A DNA stretch of 64,000 nucleotides from Vanessa cardui. Its lineage: Eukaryota; Arthropoda; Insecta; Lepidoptera; Nymphalidae. The notes under the pieces were generated by a model. That model made no database searches. It was given only the letters and a program-made list of their open reading frames with translations, and was not told where the DNA came from. The stretch's first letter is position 1, and every line of letters starts with the position of its first letter. The translations under genes were made by a program, and so were the position numbers. Positions 23,658 through 36,399 of this stretch are shown piece by piece. The stretch spans positions 7,440,001 through 7,504,000 of the forward strand of contig NC_061147.1 of assembly GCF_905220365.1 (NCBI RefSeq). The letters run 5' to 3'.

Positions 23658-23895
23658 TTTTCGAAATCAAAATCAAAATAGACTTTATTCAAGTGGGCTT
23701 TTACAAGCACTTTTGAATCGTCATTTAACAATTAAGTGAAGCCACCATCGGTTCGGAAAGTAGATTCTACCGATTGAACCGGCAAGAAACTCAGTAGTTA
23801 CTCTTTTTAAACATTTAAAAAGTAAAGTCATGTTAGTTAATACAATTATTTAAATTAATATATCCTGCCTGGAAGTCAACAGGTATTATTTCCAC
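23658..23895 (-). mobile_element. LINE-D 3' end
   Basis: The reverse copy runs from the ATCAAAATCAAAAT tail to the former stop region (CTGGAAGTCAACAGGTATTA). Confidence 0.85.
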
Positions 23896-24010
23896 GCTTT
23901 TTTATCGTCCATATTTCATAGTTCATAATGATAATATTTATAACATCTTATAAATTACTCTTTGCATAATTGTTGTGCGAACGGAATAACTAAATAAATA
24001 AATAAATAAA

Positions 24011-24232
24011 TATGAGACAACATCACATACATTACTCTGATCCCAATGTAAGTAGCTGAAGCACTTGTGTTATGGAAATCAGAAGTAACGAAGGTAGCAC
24101 AAACACCCAGACCCAAGACAACATAGAAAACTAATGGTAATAATAACTAATCTACATCGACTCGGCCAGGAATCGAACCCGGGACTAACATGAAAACCGG
24201 TGTACACACCACTCGACCATGGAGGTCGTCAA
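24011..24232 (-). mobile_element. SINE-A, near full length
   Basis: The reverse copy is preceded by an (AAAT)n tail; the head around the anticodon-like loop is shortened. Confidence 0.85.
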
Positions 24233-24295
24233 ACGAAAACGAATCATTGTTTATACCAAAAAATCTTAAATTTTTGTACATTATGACATTATACT

Positions 24296-24455
24296 TATAT
24301 TGGGAAAGTAACTCTGTTTGTCTGTCCGTTGCTCTCGTACGGTCAAATAGCTGAACCGAATTTGATAATAATTGTTATAACGTCAGCTTAAAGTTCAAGC
24401 AGGGATATTTATGCCTAACATCGAATAACTAACTCTTAAAACGCGAGCAGAGCTG
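24296..24455 (+). mobile_element. Helitron-like repeat, diverged
   Basis: GGAAAGTAACTCTGTTTGTC and AAAACGCGAGCAGAGC; the terminal CTAGT is lost. Confidence 0.55.
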
Positions 24456-24651
24456 TGAATGACAGTAATATTTTTATATGCATTTTTCAACTATTCTAGA
24501 ATACAAATGCAATATGAACCCATTTATTGCTTTTGCTATTATATAGTATTTCCAAATATTCCTACTGAATTTCATTTAAATAAAATAATAAATAATAATA
24601 ATCTAATATATTACAATAAAACTTACTTCAACGTGCGTTTATATAACAATT

Positions 24652-24935
24652 TGGCTTTGTGCAAGCCCGTCTGGGTAGGTACCACCCACTCATTAGATAT
24701 TCTATCGTCAAACAACAGTACTCAGTATTGTTGTGTTCCGTTTTAAAAGGGTGAGTGAGCCAGTGTAACTACAGGCACGAGGGACATAATATCTTATTAG
24801 CCAAGGTTAGTGGCGCATTGACGATTTAAGAAATAGTTAATATTTTTTACAGCGTCATTGTCTATAGGTAATGATGACCACTTACCATCAGGTGGCCCAT
24901 ATGCTCGTACGCTAACCTATACAATAAAAAAAAAT
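24652..24935 (+). mobile_element. SINE-C, full length
   Basis: GGCTTTGTGCAAGCCCGTCT to GCTAACCTATACAATAAAAA. Confidence 0.9.
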
Positions 24936-25533
24936 GTATACATACCTTTATCAGATGGAAATTCGCTTCAAAAGAGGGTATAGGTTCGAACCCAGCTATC
25001 TTCAATTGTTTTATACATTACAGACACAAAAGACTGGATTACTTGTTATACTATTTCCAATAGTTTCTATTCTAAGGGGTAAATATGATATGTAATATTT
25101 TTTAATATTTTACCATAATTTATCGAGCCATTAACCAAATATGAAAATAATTTCTTGAGAATGCATCGTTTCATATGATATGACAAAACCATTCATGGGT
25201 GCATTTCTTTGATGTCGGTTAGGTAGAATTCCTACATAAATGTGCTAATGCCGTTTTAACACTGGAATGCTGATATGTTAGATGTTTTAATTAACATATT
25301 TAGCTCCTGTTTAACCTTTTCAATCTTAACTGGGACTTGTTATCTTTTTGATGATCTTATGACAGATAAGATCATACAATTATTACATACATATAAACAA
25401 TATATGGTAACTGACGGACATAAAATTTAGTCGTTTTCCGGCGTAAAATACCAGTAAGATTTTTTTTAAGTTTTAATTGGTTTAATTTCATTCAATATTC
25501 TGTACTATTTTACATAGTCAAATTTTTTTTTTA

Positions 25534-25692
25534 AATGTGAGACAACATCACATACATTACTCTGATCCCAATGTAAGTAGCTAAAGCACTTGTGTTATGG
25601 AAAATCAGAAGTAACGAAAGTACTACAAACACCCAGACCCAAGACAACATAGAAAACTTATGATAATCTACATCGACTCGAATCGAACCCTT
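25534..25692 (-). mobile_element. SINE-A, head deleted
   Basis: The reverse copy covers the body up to CATCGACTCG and AATCGAACCC, then stops. Confidence 0.8.
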
Positions 25693-25727
25693 AAATTAGG
25701 TTTGTGTTTGGGTAAAAACTTTTACAA

Positions 25728-26052
25728 CAACATTAACAGCCCGTCAATTTCACACTGATGCGCTAAAGCCTTCTCCCTGTGAGGAGAGGGTTTGGAGCAT
25801 ATTCCACTACCTTCAATTCGCGCTTCAATGCTGGTTGGTTGGTTTCAATTAGTTTCAAAAGGTTGGGTTCAATGGTGACAGAATTTCGATGCAATTAGTT
25901 ACATTCAGGTTTCCTCACGATGTTTTCATTCACCGAGCACGAGATAAATTATAAACACAAAATTAACACATGAAAATTCAGTGAGTGTCTGGGTTTCAAC
26001 CGACAATCATTAGTTAAGCACGCGTTCTTACCACTGGGCCATCTTGGCTCGC
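25728..26052 (-). mobile_element. SINE-B, diverged
   Basis: The reverse copy runs from an AAC-rich tail to CACTGGGCCATCTTGGCTCG, with a short internal insertion around 25820-25870. Confidence 0.8.
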
Positions 26053-26283
26053 CAGGGCTTTGGGTATCAGGTACGAATTTTACTTATATATAACTGGGAT
26101 GCAAAACTAGTACAATATGGAATGGAAGACAACATCTTGAGGGTCCTATGTGTGGAATGATATATCTGGAATGTTCTAGAATAGAATGGAATAAGGTTCT
26201 TCCTATTAAAAGAAGTGTATTGTTATTTTACTTTATAACAGAATCGTTTCTATTGAAGCAATTGATTTCGAAAATTGTGTATA

Positions 26284-26382
26284 CATCACACACATCATCA
26301 GCCCATTTTTGTCCACTGCTGGACATAGGCCTCTCCTAGTGCACACCACTGTGGTCTTTCTCCGGCTACTCGCGTCCATTAA
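26284..26382 (-). mobile_element. LINE-E 3' end
   Basis: CATCATCAGCCCATTTTTGT and GGACATAGGCCTCTCCTAG; short. Confidence 0.75.
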
Positions 26383-26516
26383 TACACATATACATCAATT
26401 GTGTATAACATTCTAGTTAAAGTACTCTGGTTAAGGATTTTAAGGAAAAAAATAAACTTTACAGTACCCGTCTTTACAATGGTAATAATATTTATACGAG
26501 TGTACGAGATACTTTT

Positions 26517-26610
26517 ATCGTTACATAAAAAATAACGTTAAATAAAGTAACGCTATTTTAAAAAAATCGGTAACGAAATAAATTAACGTTATTTGACAAC
26601 AGTTATCCTA
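26517..26610. repeat. Cluster of TAACG/CGTTA motifs
   Basis: At least five TAACG or CGTTA cores occur in about 90 bp (TCGTTAC, AACGTTAAA, AGTAACGC, GGTAACGA, TTAACGTTA). It is either MYB-like sites or a decayed transposon. Confidence 0.25.
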
Positions 26611-27029
26611 ATAAAGTGGATTATAATTCATTTAAATCACGTACTTTGTGCCATTCAACTTCAGCAAATTAGAAAACAGTTAAATTTATTATCTGTTCTA
26701 TGTTGTATAAAAAATTTAATTGAATCTTTTAACTTCTTAAAGCTAATTTTCTTCGCTTTATTTTGAATAAAAAAAAACAGTAAAACATCAATAGCATACA
26801 ATAATACAGTTATATTTTTTATCTGTATCGATTCTAATCATCGTACCTTATTGGTGTTCGAAGCCTTGAGCTAATCCAAACTATTTAAACGTCAAATGTA
26901 ATGCTACTTAAATTGACAACTTGAAAAGCGTCAAATTACCCACTTTTTTAAAATAATTAAACTATATCAAATTGAGTACAAAAAATATGATATAAAATAA
27001 AAAGGCAAAATGTTAAATTATAATCCTTA

Positions 27030-27192
27030 TTAATATTATAAATGTGAAAGTAGCTCCTGGCCAGCATCTGTCTAGCGATCTTTCACGACTTCGATGAAAT
27101 TTGGTATGAAGCAAACTTGAATTCTAAGAAAGGACATACAAAAGGCTGCTTTTTACCTACACGACAATCAACGCCCTAAAACGACTAGTAGA
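27030..27192 (+). mobile_element. Helitron-like repeat
   Basis: ATTAATATTATAAATGTGAA to CTAAAACGACTAGT; the GC-rich subterminal block is deleted. Confidence 0.7.
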
Positions 27193-27221
27193 AAATTTCA
27201 GTTGCAACTAAAAGGGGGGTG

Positions 27222-27412
27222 GTACCCTTACTCATCGTATTTACCACCAAACAGTAATAATTGCAATTGTTGTGCTGGTTTCAAGGGTGAGTGAGCCAGA
27301 ATATTTAAAGGCAAAACGTACATAGCCTCATGCCACATTGGCGATGCATGGGTTAGTTAAAAATTCTTGGGCACTGCACTACTTACCACCGGATTGCCAG
27401 TCTAAAAAAATC
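27222..27412 (+). mobile_element. SINE-C, degenerate
   Basis: TACTCATCGTATTTACCACC and GGTGAGTGAGCCAGAATATT place it in the family; the 3' half is worn. Confidence 0.6.
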
Positions 27413-27689
27413 CAATTTACTTAAAAGAATGTATACAGCAATATCGAGCTAATAAAATTTCGCAAATATCACAGATCTCCCATTAGAAAATTTTATGTTT
27501 ATCTTAAAGCGTAGTGATTCATTCTTGGCTCACTATTTATACACCTCATTTCACAGTTATATGGAACTCGGCGGCATTTTCAATTAAAACCTCTTTTTAA
27601 GGCGTCCTGCCAAGTAGGGTGAGCATAAAATTATGTAGAGCGCGCGAATATACAATTTCGTGTGTTGATTTATATATATACTTCTATAA

Positions 27690-27877
27690 TAATATTATAA
27701 ATGTGAAAGTAACTCTTGTCTGTCTGACGCTATTTCACGAGCAAACCAAAAACCGAATAAGATGAAATTTGGTCCGCAGCGAACTCAAAATCCAAGAGAG
27801 AACATAGCCTACTTTTTTCCTAACACATGACAACCAACACCCTAAAACGCAAACGCATCCGCGGGCGACAACTAGTT
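27690..27877 (+). mobile_element. Helitron-like repeat, well preserved
   Basis: AATATTATAAATGTGAAAGT to CGCGGGCGACAACTAGT. Confidence 0.75.
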
Positions 27878-28435
27878 GAAATATATAACGAGTATTAAGT
27901 ATAAAAAGACGTAACTACTTATATATTTCATGTCAATTACTATTTATCACTTTAGATGTAAATAGAACGAATTTGTAATTTGTTATACCACAGACCCCTT
28001 CGACCAACTTAGTATAAATCTAAACATTAATACTGTAAATATGATTGAGAGCCAACTAACTCCTTTTAACTAAATAAAATTTGATATTTTTTGAGTGCCT
28101 TATTAAATTTCGACATCAAAGGGTCAAGCTAAAATGTTAGCTGATATAACTTTATTCTTAACAAGAAAATCCGTAGCAATTTTCTGCACTTAGTTCTGAT
28201 GGAAGTTGATACGTTTCCCAATCCCAAGCATTAGTCCATATCCAACTTGGGCTGTTCTTCAGTTCTGTTTGTCAGAATCATCATTATCATCGTAATCTCA
28301 ATAGCAAATCGCAGTATATATTAAGAATTGTAATTAACACATGCTTGTGGTGTATAAGATCATGTTTCACACTTTGTATTAGCATGTGTCCGTAACTACA
28401 TCTTGAGAGAAGCACTAACATATTAACTAAATTTT

Positions 28436-28490
28436 AGTGGTAGGTACCACCCACTTATCAGTTATTCTACCGTCAAATAACAGAAATAAA
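28436..28490 (+). mobile_element. SINE-C fragment
   Basis: GTGGTAGGTACCACCCACTT and GTTATTCTACCGTCAAATAA. Confidence 0.6.
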
Positions 28491-28794
28491 TTTATACCAA
28501 GTGAAAATTTTCTGATTTATAGGCAAATAAAGGTAAAGATTATTAAATTATAAATCGCGGATTCTAAAAGATTCATTTATGGAACAATTATTTATAGCAC
28601 TAAAAGGAGTCCGCGCTTGCCAATACTTAAAATTATTGAATCATCAGAGATTTGTTTCTAAATAAAATAAGGATTATTTAAATGAATAGAAGACAACTTT
28701 TTACTATTTTTTAAGATTGGGAAAAATAAATTACACATACAAAATTAAGTTCACACCTACACATATAATCATGTAAATTTATATACAATTAGGT

Positions 28795-29025
28795 AACAAC
28801 CAGTAAATATCCCACGATTGGGCTGATGTCTCTATTCCTCGTCCAGTGGGTAGATTGGCTACTTCAATATGGTATGTTGATAATGAATCTAATGCAGGTT
28901 TCCTCACAATATTTTTCTGCGCGCGAGATGAATTACAAACATAATTTATGCGAATAAAAATTCAATAATATTCTAATTTGAACTCAGAATCGTCGGTATT
29001 TTCTTCAAACTACCCGGCCATAAGT
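28795..29025 (-). mobile_element. SINE-B, strongly degenerate
   Basis: TCCCACGATTGGGCTGATG and GCAGGTTTCCTCACAAT remain recognisable. Confidence 0.5.
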
Positions 29026-29475
29026 GATCATAGGATAAGTATAATAAATATTCAATATGACACAATAAATCAAAACAAATGTCCGCGCCACATATCAACT
29101 TAATATACCGCTTACGTGATATTTATACTAAGAAATTAATTTAATGAATGTTTCTAGGTAACGTGAAAACGGTAACACAATCACGTCGCTGACACGGCAA
29201 TGTAACTTGAAACACGCACAGACTGTATACTCGTACATTGAAACCTTACTATTGGAAATTGAACTTCTTAATCTCATGGTCTTTATACACACACTAACAC
29301 AAATAAACAATTACACACATGCACATAATTAACCGTTTACTAAAAATATATAAGAAAAGCCTTACTCAATTCAATAAACATATTATATAGCTGCCTCTTT
29401 AGTCTTGTGGCTAGACCGCACTTTCTGAGGTCTAGATTCTAGTATGTACCGATAAAAATTATGTATTTGATATTT

Positions 29476-29478
<3 letters not shown>

Positions 29479-29539
<61 letters not shown>

Positions 29540-29540
29540 T
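29479..29540. repeat. (GT)n microsatellite, about 60 bp
   Basis: Nearly uninterrupted GT dinucleotides lie directly upstream of a LINE-D 3' end. The length is likely to be polymorphic. Confidence 0.95.
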
Positions 29541-29695
29541 TTGATGTTTGTAGACTTCCAGGCTGGATATAATAAATTTAACTATGACTTAGTATTTTAA
29601 ATGTTAACTATTGGGTTTCTTGCCGACTCTTCTCGGTAGAATCTTCATTCCGAATCGGTGGTAGCTTCACTTAATGTAGTTTGTTAAATGACGAT
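29541..29695 (+). mobile_element. LINE-D 3' end
   Basis: TAGACTTCCAGGCTGG to GTTAAATGACGATTGGG; the tail is lost. The GT microsatellite lies directly upstream. Confidence 0.75.
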
Positions 29696-29860
29696 TGGGT
29701 ATAATTTCTGATTATGTGCTTACCATCAAGTGGTATATTTATCTATTTGCCTATACTATAAAAACACATCTTTCATAATTGTACAAAGATTTAATTCGAA
29801 ACGTCGTCAACCGTTAACTCCAAGTATACTTTACGCTTAGTCTTTCCATTGATCATGGTT

Positions 29861-29887
29861 GATAACGCTTATCATCATGATTGATAA
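29861..29887. promoter_or_regulatory. Cluster of three GATA motifs in a palindrome
   Basis: GATAA at 29861, TTATC at 29869 and GATAA at 29883 fall within 27 bp. The last two are arms of an inverted repeat (GCTTATCA...TGATAAGC). Confidence 0.25.
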
Positions 29888-30064
29888 GCATGCATTATTA
29901 ATTGAAATCGTTATTAATTATGGAAACCCTTGAAACTCACAAGATATTTTAATTTGTGTTGTGTTGTGTTGAATTGTTATGCAAAACTTCTTATGCCAAA
30001 GATCTATAAGAGATCGTTAAAAGTGATAAGCCTGCTTTTGTGCGCCATTTCATTCTTATCATCC

Positions 30065-30185
30065 CTGTATAGTATAAAATAAAGTAGCAAACCGCTGTTT
30101 GTCTGTCCCTATGTTTCTATAGATATAGATATATCTTTAAAACTACTAAGCGGATTTTAATAGATAGATTGATTCAAGACTTAGG
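30065..30185 (+). mobile_element. Helitron-like repeat fragment, second family
   Basis: AAAGTAGCAAACCGCTGTTT, GTCTGTCCCTATG and CTACTAAGCGGATTTTAA are typical of a common lepidopteran repeat. Confidence 0.5.
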
Positions 30186-30799
30186 TTCATATGTGAAAAA
30201 CGTACATTATAAAGTAGAAACACTGAAAATTTTAGAGGCTTCTAATGTGGTGTCGTAAATAAGCACTTTGATTACATTGCAAACACTGACTAAACCCAAC
30301 GAGACAGATCAAAATAATGCACAACAGTATTAAACGTTAAAAAGGTCAAATATTGATGTCTTAGGGATAGCCCACAACAACCATTTTTTATCTTTTAATT
30401 TTCATTCAAAATTTATGGTCTAGTTAGTTATTTTAAGCATTACATAATGTTTAAATTAAATAAACTCAAATAAAGTTAATTTGATATATAATGAAAATTT
30501 CAAAGAGTGCTTGTTATACTATAGATGTGTTAGACTTCATAATATTTCATAGTGTTAGGTGTGAAATACTGGCATTACTAGTAAAATATTATTATTTAAA
30601 TTATATAATTAAAATAAAAAGTATATTGTATACGTAAAAACTTTAAAAAATAATATTTTATTGTACAAAGAGTTACAAATGTAATCCTTAAAAATAATAA
30701 GCATAATATTTGATTTAATTATTATGAACAGTCGTGTATGTATGTATTTTCTTTTATTGTTTCATATATAAGTATGCTTATTGTTATGTATTGTCAATG

Positions 30800-31247
30800 A
30801 CTAATTACCGCCTTCATGGTTTTCTGTTTGACCTAAAACATTGCAGAGAATGCCTTCAGACATTAAGTCCGCTTTTGTTCCACATAAGATCTAAGATGTT
30901 ATATCATGGCTCACTCACATTGCCGTTTAGTAAATTCAAATCGTTTGTAAAAAATACATTGGTAGAAAAAGCATATTATTCGATACAAGATTTTGTAGAT
31001 GATAAAATAGCGTGGAGTTAATACCTGTTGACTTCCAAGCAGGATACATTAATTGAAATAATTGTATTTAATTAACATGACGTTGTATTTTTAAAATGTT
31101 AAAAAAGAGTAACTACTGAGTTTCTTGCCGGTTCTTCTCGGTAGAATCTACTTTCCGAACCGGTGGTAGCTTCACTTAATTGTAAAATGACGATTCAAAA
31201 GTGCTTATAAAAGCCTACTTGAATAAAGTTTATTTTGATTTTGATTT
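30800..31247 (+). mobile_element. LINE-D 3' end with residual ORF end
   Basis: The frame closing at 31021 ends with a stretch like KFKSFVKNTLVEKAYYSIQD and DDKIAWS, the C-terminus of this family's polyprotein. The 3' UTR and TTTTGATTTTGATTTT tail follow. The upstream part of the frame is not element-like. Confidence 0.8.
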
Positions 31248-32282
31248 TTCTAAACCAGAACATAGCTGATAAACGCTATATAGCTGCGTGGTGGTCTAAT
31301 TCAGTAAGTAAATGGTATCCATTCCAAATGGGATATGTACGGCAGATGATGAAGTGATGGCTATATCTAGGACTAATTAAAGCTGATTATGACGACAATG
31401 ATGATGATGTAGTAGTGAGCAAGCTAGAGAGTCAATGGGGTCAATGAACTGAAAAATCTAAAGTATAATATCATAAGTCCTCGGGTATAGAACCACAAAG
31501 AACTCATTGACCAATGATGTGGGTTGATGTCCTAAAGAGACAAGTAGAAAATAGCGCCATGAAAAAGTTTCACTATCAAACCCGGATGTCAGATAAATGT
31601 TATATGTGTATTAAATATAGATATAATATACTATTACTTATTGCCGTTCAGCAAAAACTATCAGAAGCAAGACATACGTCACAATATATCACATATAAAA
31701 CAATAAATAAACATTAATATATTAACTTTATACGGACAAAGTTGCAGAGAGCTACATGTATTAAATCATATATAATATTAATATTTATCAGTTGTCACGA
31801 AAACATACTCAACATACATAAATAATAGCGATCAGGTATGTAGTTCGCACGTGCCGCGTCTAAGCATTACTTAAGGCTAATTCACATAGCTAGAATTATT
31901 TAATATAAATGTAATATATATAAAAGCTTATGGTTAATATTGTGGATTAAAGGCGAGTTGTGTAATTCAATCGAGTTTAATGTTAATAATTTTGAATTAT
32001 TGATGGAGTTTTCAGTCTAAAATTATTGATACTTTTTATTTTAAAAAGTAGTAACGCTTCTATTTATGATAAAGACTTTTATATGCTGATTATATATAAA
32101 TTAAGGTTTCTGGAGGTTTCTGGAAGAGGTTGCTGTCATAGCGATAAGGCCGCCTCTCGTGCATCTTCCTTGGACATGACTGAAGGATGTGTTTATTATT
32201 GTACAATAAAGAGTATCTTTATTTTGATTGTGAGGTTAAAACTCTACCTGTAATGATAGTTATATAGACTAAAAGTAGTGGA

Positions 32283-32690
32283 AGCTTTTGGCTTATGGCT
32301 TAAGGGTAGGTGGACGGGCAAATTGACCCCTTGATGGTAAATCGTATGGCATATTACATACCATCGTACATTGTCACTGGAATAAATATTAACCATTAAT
32401 TTGGTTGCCTGGAAGAGATCCGCTATGAAGGGATGTGGTCGCCAAAAAAAGTAGCATACAAATGCTACTTTTATTTAAGTTGTATTCATGTTTTTATTTA
32501 AGATACAATAAAGTAACTATTTCTTATACCACCAAAGCACTTACCTTGGAAGCTAAAGTGTTATGTCCCTTGTACCTGAAGGCACACTGGCTCACCCTTT
32601 AAACCGGAATACAACAAAATGAACTATTAATGTTTGGTGTTAGAATTTCTAATAAGTGTGTGACACCTACCCAGACGCACTTCAAAAAGC
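32283..32690 (-). mobile_element. SINE-C, degenerate and interrupted
   Basis: GGTGGACGGGCAAATTGACC at the left and GGCACACTGGCTCACCC and CACCTACCCAGACGCAC at the right bracket about 110 unrelated bases near 32400-32515. The frame at 32630-32884 starts inside it. Confidence 0.55.
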
Positions 32691-32999
32691 ACACCAAATC
32701 GCGATCTCAAAGGGCTTTACACCCATTTGTATATCAGGAGATATATAAAGATGAAGGAAACCAGATGTATATAGACGAAGGAAACCTTTTCCCTATTTCT
32801 GAGGACCAAATTCTATTGCCTAGTTTATTAATAATTCGAGCTGGCCACAAAGCCAATGAGGAGGATTTAGTCAACTATATATAAATAGTAACATACTTAA
32901 AACATAAAGAAATATTTTATAAGTTATTCGATTAATAAAACAAAATAACAAACTGGCAAAAACAAATGAAATCATATCCTTCAGTTTGAAGTTAATTAA

Positions 33000-34020
33000 T
33001 TTGGTTCTTTTCAATTTTGACGGATTATATTATATTTAGTTTTTTTTTTTAATAAAGACGGAAGTTTAATTTTATTACTGGTTCTATTTTTAAATCCAAT
33101 TCTTAAACGACGTGAATAAAATAATACGAACGAAGACAAAATAGGTCACAGCCAAGAAACAGAGGGGTTGTTGGTGATCAAGAAAAATTGACTATTTTTT
33201 TACGATACGCAAGACAACGTGGATTTATTGTCTTTGGCGCGTTTAGCTTTATGTGAAAACTTGATCGTGGCAAGAAATGTTTTAGACATATTGTTTTCTA
33301 TTTCATTTTATTTTTTACATTTACTGAATAATGTTTTTTTAGGCTGAATGTTAGATTCCTTTAACCTATGTTTAAATAACATATGTTTAAAAATCGAACA
33401 TGCTTAAAATTTAAAATATAGTAATATTTAAAATTCTAACACAGACAAAACTTAATTTAGATCACCTTTGTTTATTATTTCGCTATATTTATTTTTAAAA
33501 AAGTTAAAATTAAGGAAAAAGATAAAAAGGAAAATAGTAATCAAATCTAAATATACGTTATTGAGTAAACTCTAAAACGTGTCTTTTAATGGTACACTGC
33601 AGAATTTAAGCAGTTAAACGAACACTTATTTCACGCTGTTTTATTATCTCTATAATTTTATTATATTTTTAATAAACTTTTTACAATAAACTCTAACAGC
33701 TTTTTATTAAATGTTAAATAATCTAGTTTTTATTTGCATCTTATCTGTATATAAAAAAAACAAAATGGCGTCGTTAAAAAAAAATCGCTCAACAAACTCT
33801 GATTCGTTTCGTTTACCGCAAATTGATTCAAAGTCAATTTAATTAAAAAAAAAGTAAAATATAGTCACTGCATGTCGCTACGTTGTAAATGCATTTTGTT
33901 ATATTCATTGTTCGAATAGGTTACCTGAAAAAACCCCCATTGAAAAGCGCCCTCTCACCGTTTTTTATGAAGTCGCGTTCCGCTGAAAAAATGCCTGAAA
34001 AACAGTTTCTAGAAAAACCA
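33000..34020. other. Repeat-poor AT-rich intron
   Basis: No transposon is recognised; the repeat-poor zone extends to 36.4 kb and includes the candidate exon at 34.9-35.2 kb. Confidence 0.4.
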
Positions 34021-34023
34021 CAC

Positions 34024-34031
34024 AGATGGCG
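34024..34031 (+). promoter_or_regulatory. CTCF-like motif AGATGGCG
   Basis: AGATGGCGTTAG resembles the insect CTCF core. It is one of three such matches within 1.7 kb. The match is short and could be chance. Confidence 0.2.
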
Positions 34032-34628
34032 TTAGTGTTTATTTTATTTTTTTTAATTTATGTAGACTAATATAAGCAAAGAACTTTGTTTAATGTATTA
34101 TTAATTTAGTTTTTAATAAAATATCTATAAATTAATAATAATTTATAATTAAAGTGCATTAATCTGATTTATGAAAATTAATCGCATTTTCATAGAGTTT
34201 AATTACAAAATTAGTATTTTTAAACATTTTTTATTTTTTTCTTTTCACGCATCACTTAATATACTTTTAAATCTGTTATAATATTTATTTTGTTAATGTT
34301 TAGAGGTTAGCTTTTTAAATTCGTTTAAAATATATTAATTTATAATTGGCCTTTATTTATGGATGGAATCTAATAAGTTTTATTGAAGAATAAAATTAAA
34401 ATTATTACACTAAGCTTTACCTTCGTATTATATGGATTATTACATTAAGATTATTATAAACACTTTTACGTAGATACTTAATTTATATTAATTTTTAAAA
34501 ATATTACTTACTTGCATTTTCATAATACACTAAATTAACCCTAAACTATAAATGGTAATCTCAAAACCGTCCCAAAACATCTGAAATTAGTATTGAGGTT
34601 AGGATTTTCTTTTATTGACGAGACACCT

Positions 34629-34638
34629 AGCGCCACCT
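34629..34638 (-). promoter_or_regulatory. CTCF-like motif AGGTGGCGCT
   Basis: The reverse strand reads GGAGGTGGCGCTAGGT, a close match to the insect CTCF core and the best of the three nearby matches. Confidence 0.3.
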
Positions 34639-34859
34639 CCAAAATGAACAAAACATTATACTAATTACGAGAGATAAACCGACGAAATTAAAACGTCATT
34701 ATTAACCAACAAATGCATAAACAGAAGTGACTTTTCAATTCAGTCGTATAGCAACAACTTAACCCTTTACTGCGCATGTCTCTATACATAAGTAGGTAAG
34801 GGAAAAAAACACAAATTTATACCGGGTAAATTTTAAACCTATACTTTTTTTTCCTCTCC

Positions 34860-35182
34860 CGCATTTTTATGTCGATCCTTTGTATGTGTGCGTTGTGCCA
34901 GTTTTAATTACGTATTGACTTAATTTGCCTGCGAGCCTGGCTGTTTCTGGGTACCTTTCGAGGGTTCATTTGTACGAATATGGTGTTTTATCATTTATTC
35001 CTTGTAATCAAACGTTTCTAAGTGTTCGATTGTGTGTAGGTTATGTTTTGGTGACCGTTCGCGGGTCGAGTTGTTAGTTTTGGGGGGAAAAAGTGATGCA
35101 GTTTGTTACACACGAACGGGATTCCTGATTTTTGGATTATTTTTGTAGCGACGCTGAGTTGAACCGGAACGATGTAATATAC
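34860..35182 (+). other. Candidate non-coding alternative first exon
   Basis: This GC-richer, repeat-free stretch (for example GACCGTTCGCGGGTCGAG at about 35050) ends at a near-consensus donor, AC then GTGAGT at 35183. It has no long frame, so it would be a 5' UTR exon spliced onward. CTCF-like motifs lie on both sides. The assignment is inferred, and its left limit is arbitrary. Confidence 0.3.
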
Positions 35183-35671
35183 GTGAGTTTGTTTTCATTT
35201 ATTTTTGTATTAATGTTTTGAAGTGTTGTATTAATGAGTGTTAGAAGTGATGACGCATGCTAGCCACCTGTTGATGATCAAAATCATGACGTTTACGATG
35301 TATGTATAATTATAATCTAATTCTAGAATTATTATTCTACATTTTTTTTATATTATTAACACTCTCTTATATATGATGATTAATTTCATTAAAATGCTTT
35401 AAATGGAATTTGGTATTTTAGGAATGTTTTATCTTTGTGATAAATTATACGTTCTATTTTTAAATAAACTTATTTTTTTTGTTATAATTAATTATTAATA
35501 ATGCTGTATTGCATAAATAATGTATATGTACACTTGTACTTGAGCAATAATTATTAAAGTGTAATATTTTCATACAATATGTACATATATGTATACATAT
35601 ATTTAATGCAAGATATATATATTGTCTTGTCGGACTTAGGTTATCTAGAGTTCGTTCTCAAATATCGAGAC

Positions 35672-35679
35672 AGATGGCG
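35672..35679 (+). promoter_or_regulatory. CTCF-like motif AGATGGCG
   Basis: GACAGATGGCGTG sits downstream of the candidate exon ending at 35182. The match is short and low in confidence. Confidence 0.2.
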
Positions 35680-36399
35680 TGTTTCTAAACTAAACTTTAC
35701 TATTTTCGGTGCGTAATAAAAGGATCCTTTTTTATTTAATAAAGCTAGAGGCATTATTTTATTCATTATTATTATAATATATTTTCATTTATAATATCAA
35801 CATCAGGTAGAACCAGTCTGCCTAACTGTATATAAAAAAATAGAAAGGAAAATTATGATAAAAACATTGCTAATAGGTCTATAATTGAACTAATTAATTT
35901 TCCTTTCAAAAACACAAATCAAAGTATTGCTATTAAGCAGTGTAAAAAATTAAACGGACTTGCTTATAAGTGTGTAAATTGTTTTAAAATTGTCAATGAA
36001 CCAAATTTAGGATTTATCATGTATATTACACAAAAATATAAAAAAATGTGAGGTACTAATAGGCACAGTGCTCTACAATAATTTACGGTATTATAATTTA
36101 TATACTGCTCTTAAATAATAAATGCTTTTTAAATTTAGTGTATTACTGATAATTGGAATTATTATTTTAATATTACCGTTAAAAAAGAAAATTTTGTGAC
36201 GCTTTTTTTTTGTTGGAACCCAATCGAATGGAATGAATAAAAATTCGAAATTGGAATATTATTTTTTATTCAAGTAGACTCTAATAAGTACTTTTTTTTT
36301 TAAATGTAAGTACGTTTTTATTTTATGGGATTAAATTGTGATTTGGCAGAGGTCCGGAATATGGTGCCTATTAAAATAGTGAAGTTATATAGTTATATA

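Noticed and set aside
32630..32884. 84-codon frame
   Set aside because: Its start lies in a worn SINE-C; the rest has no recognised motif.
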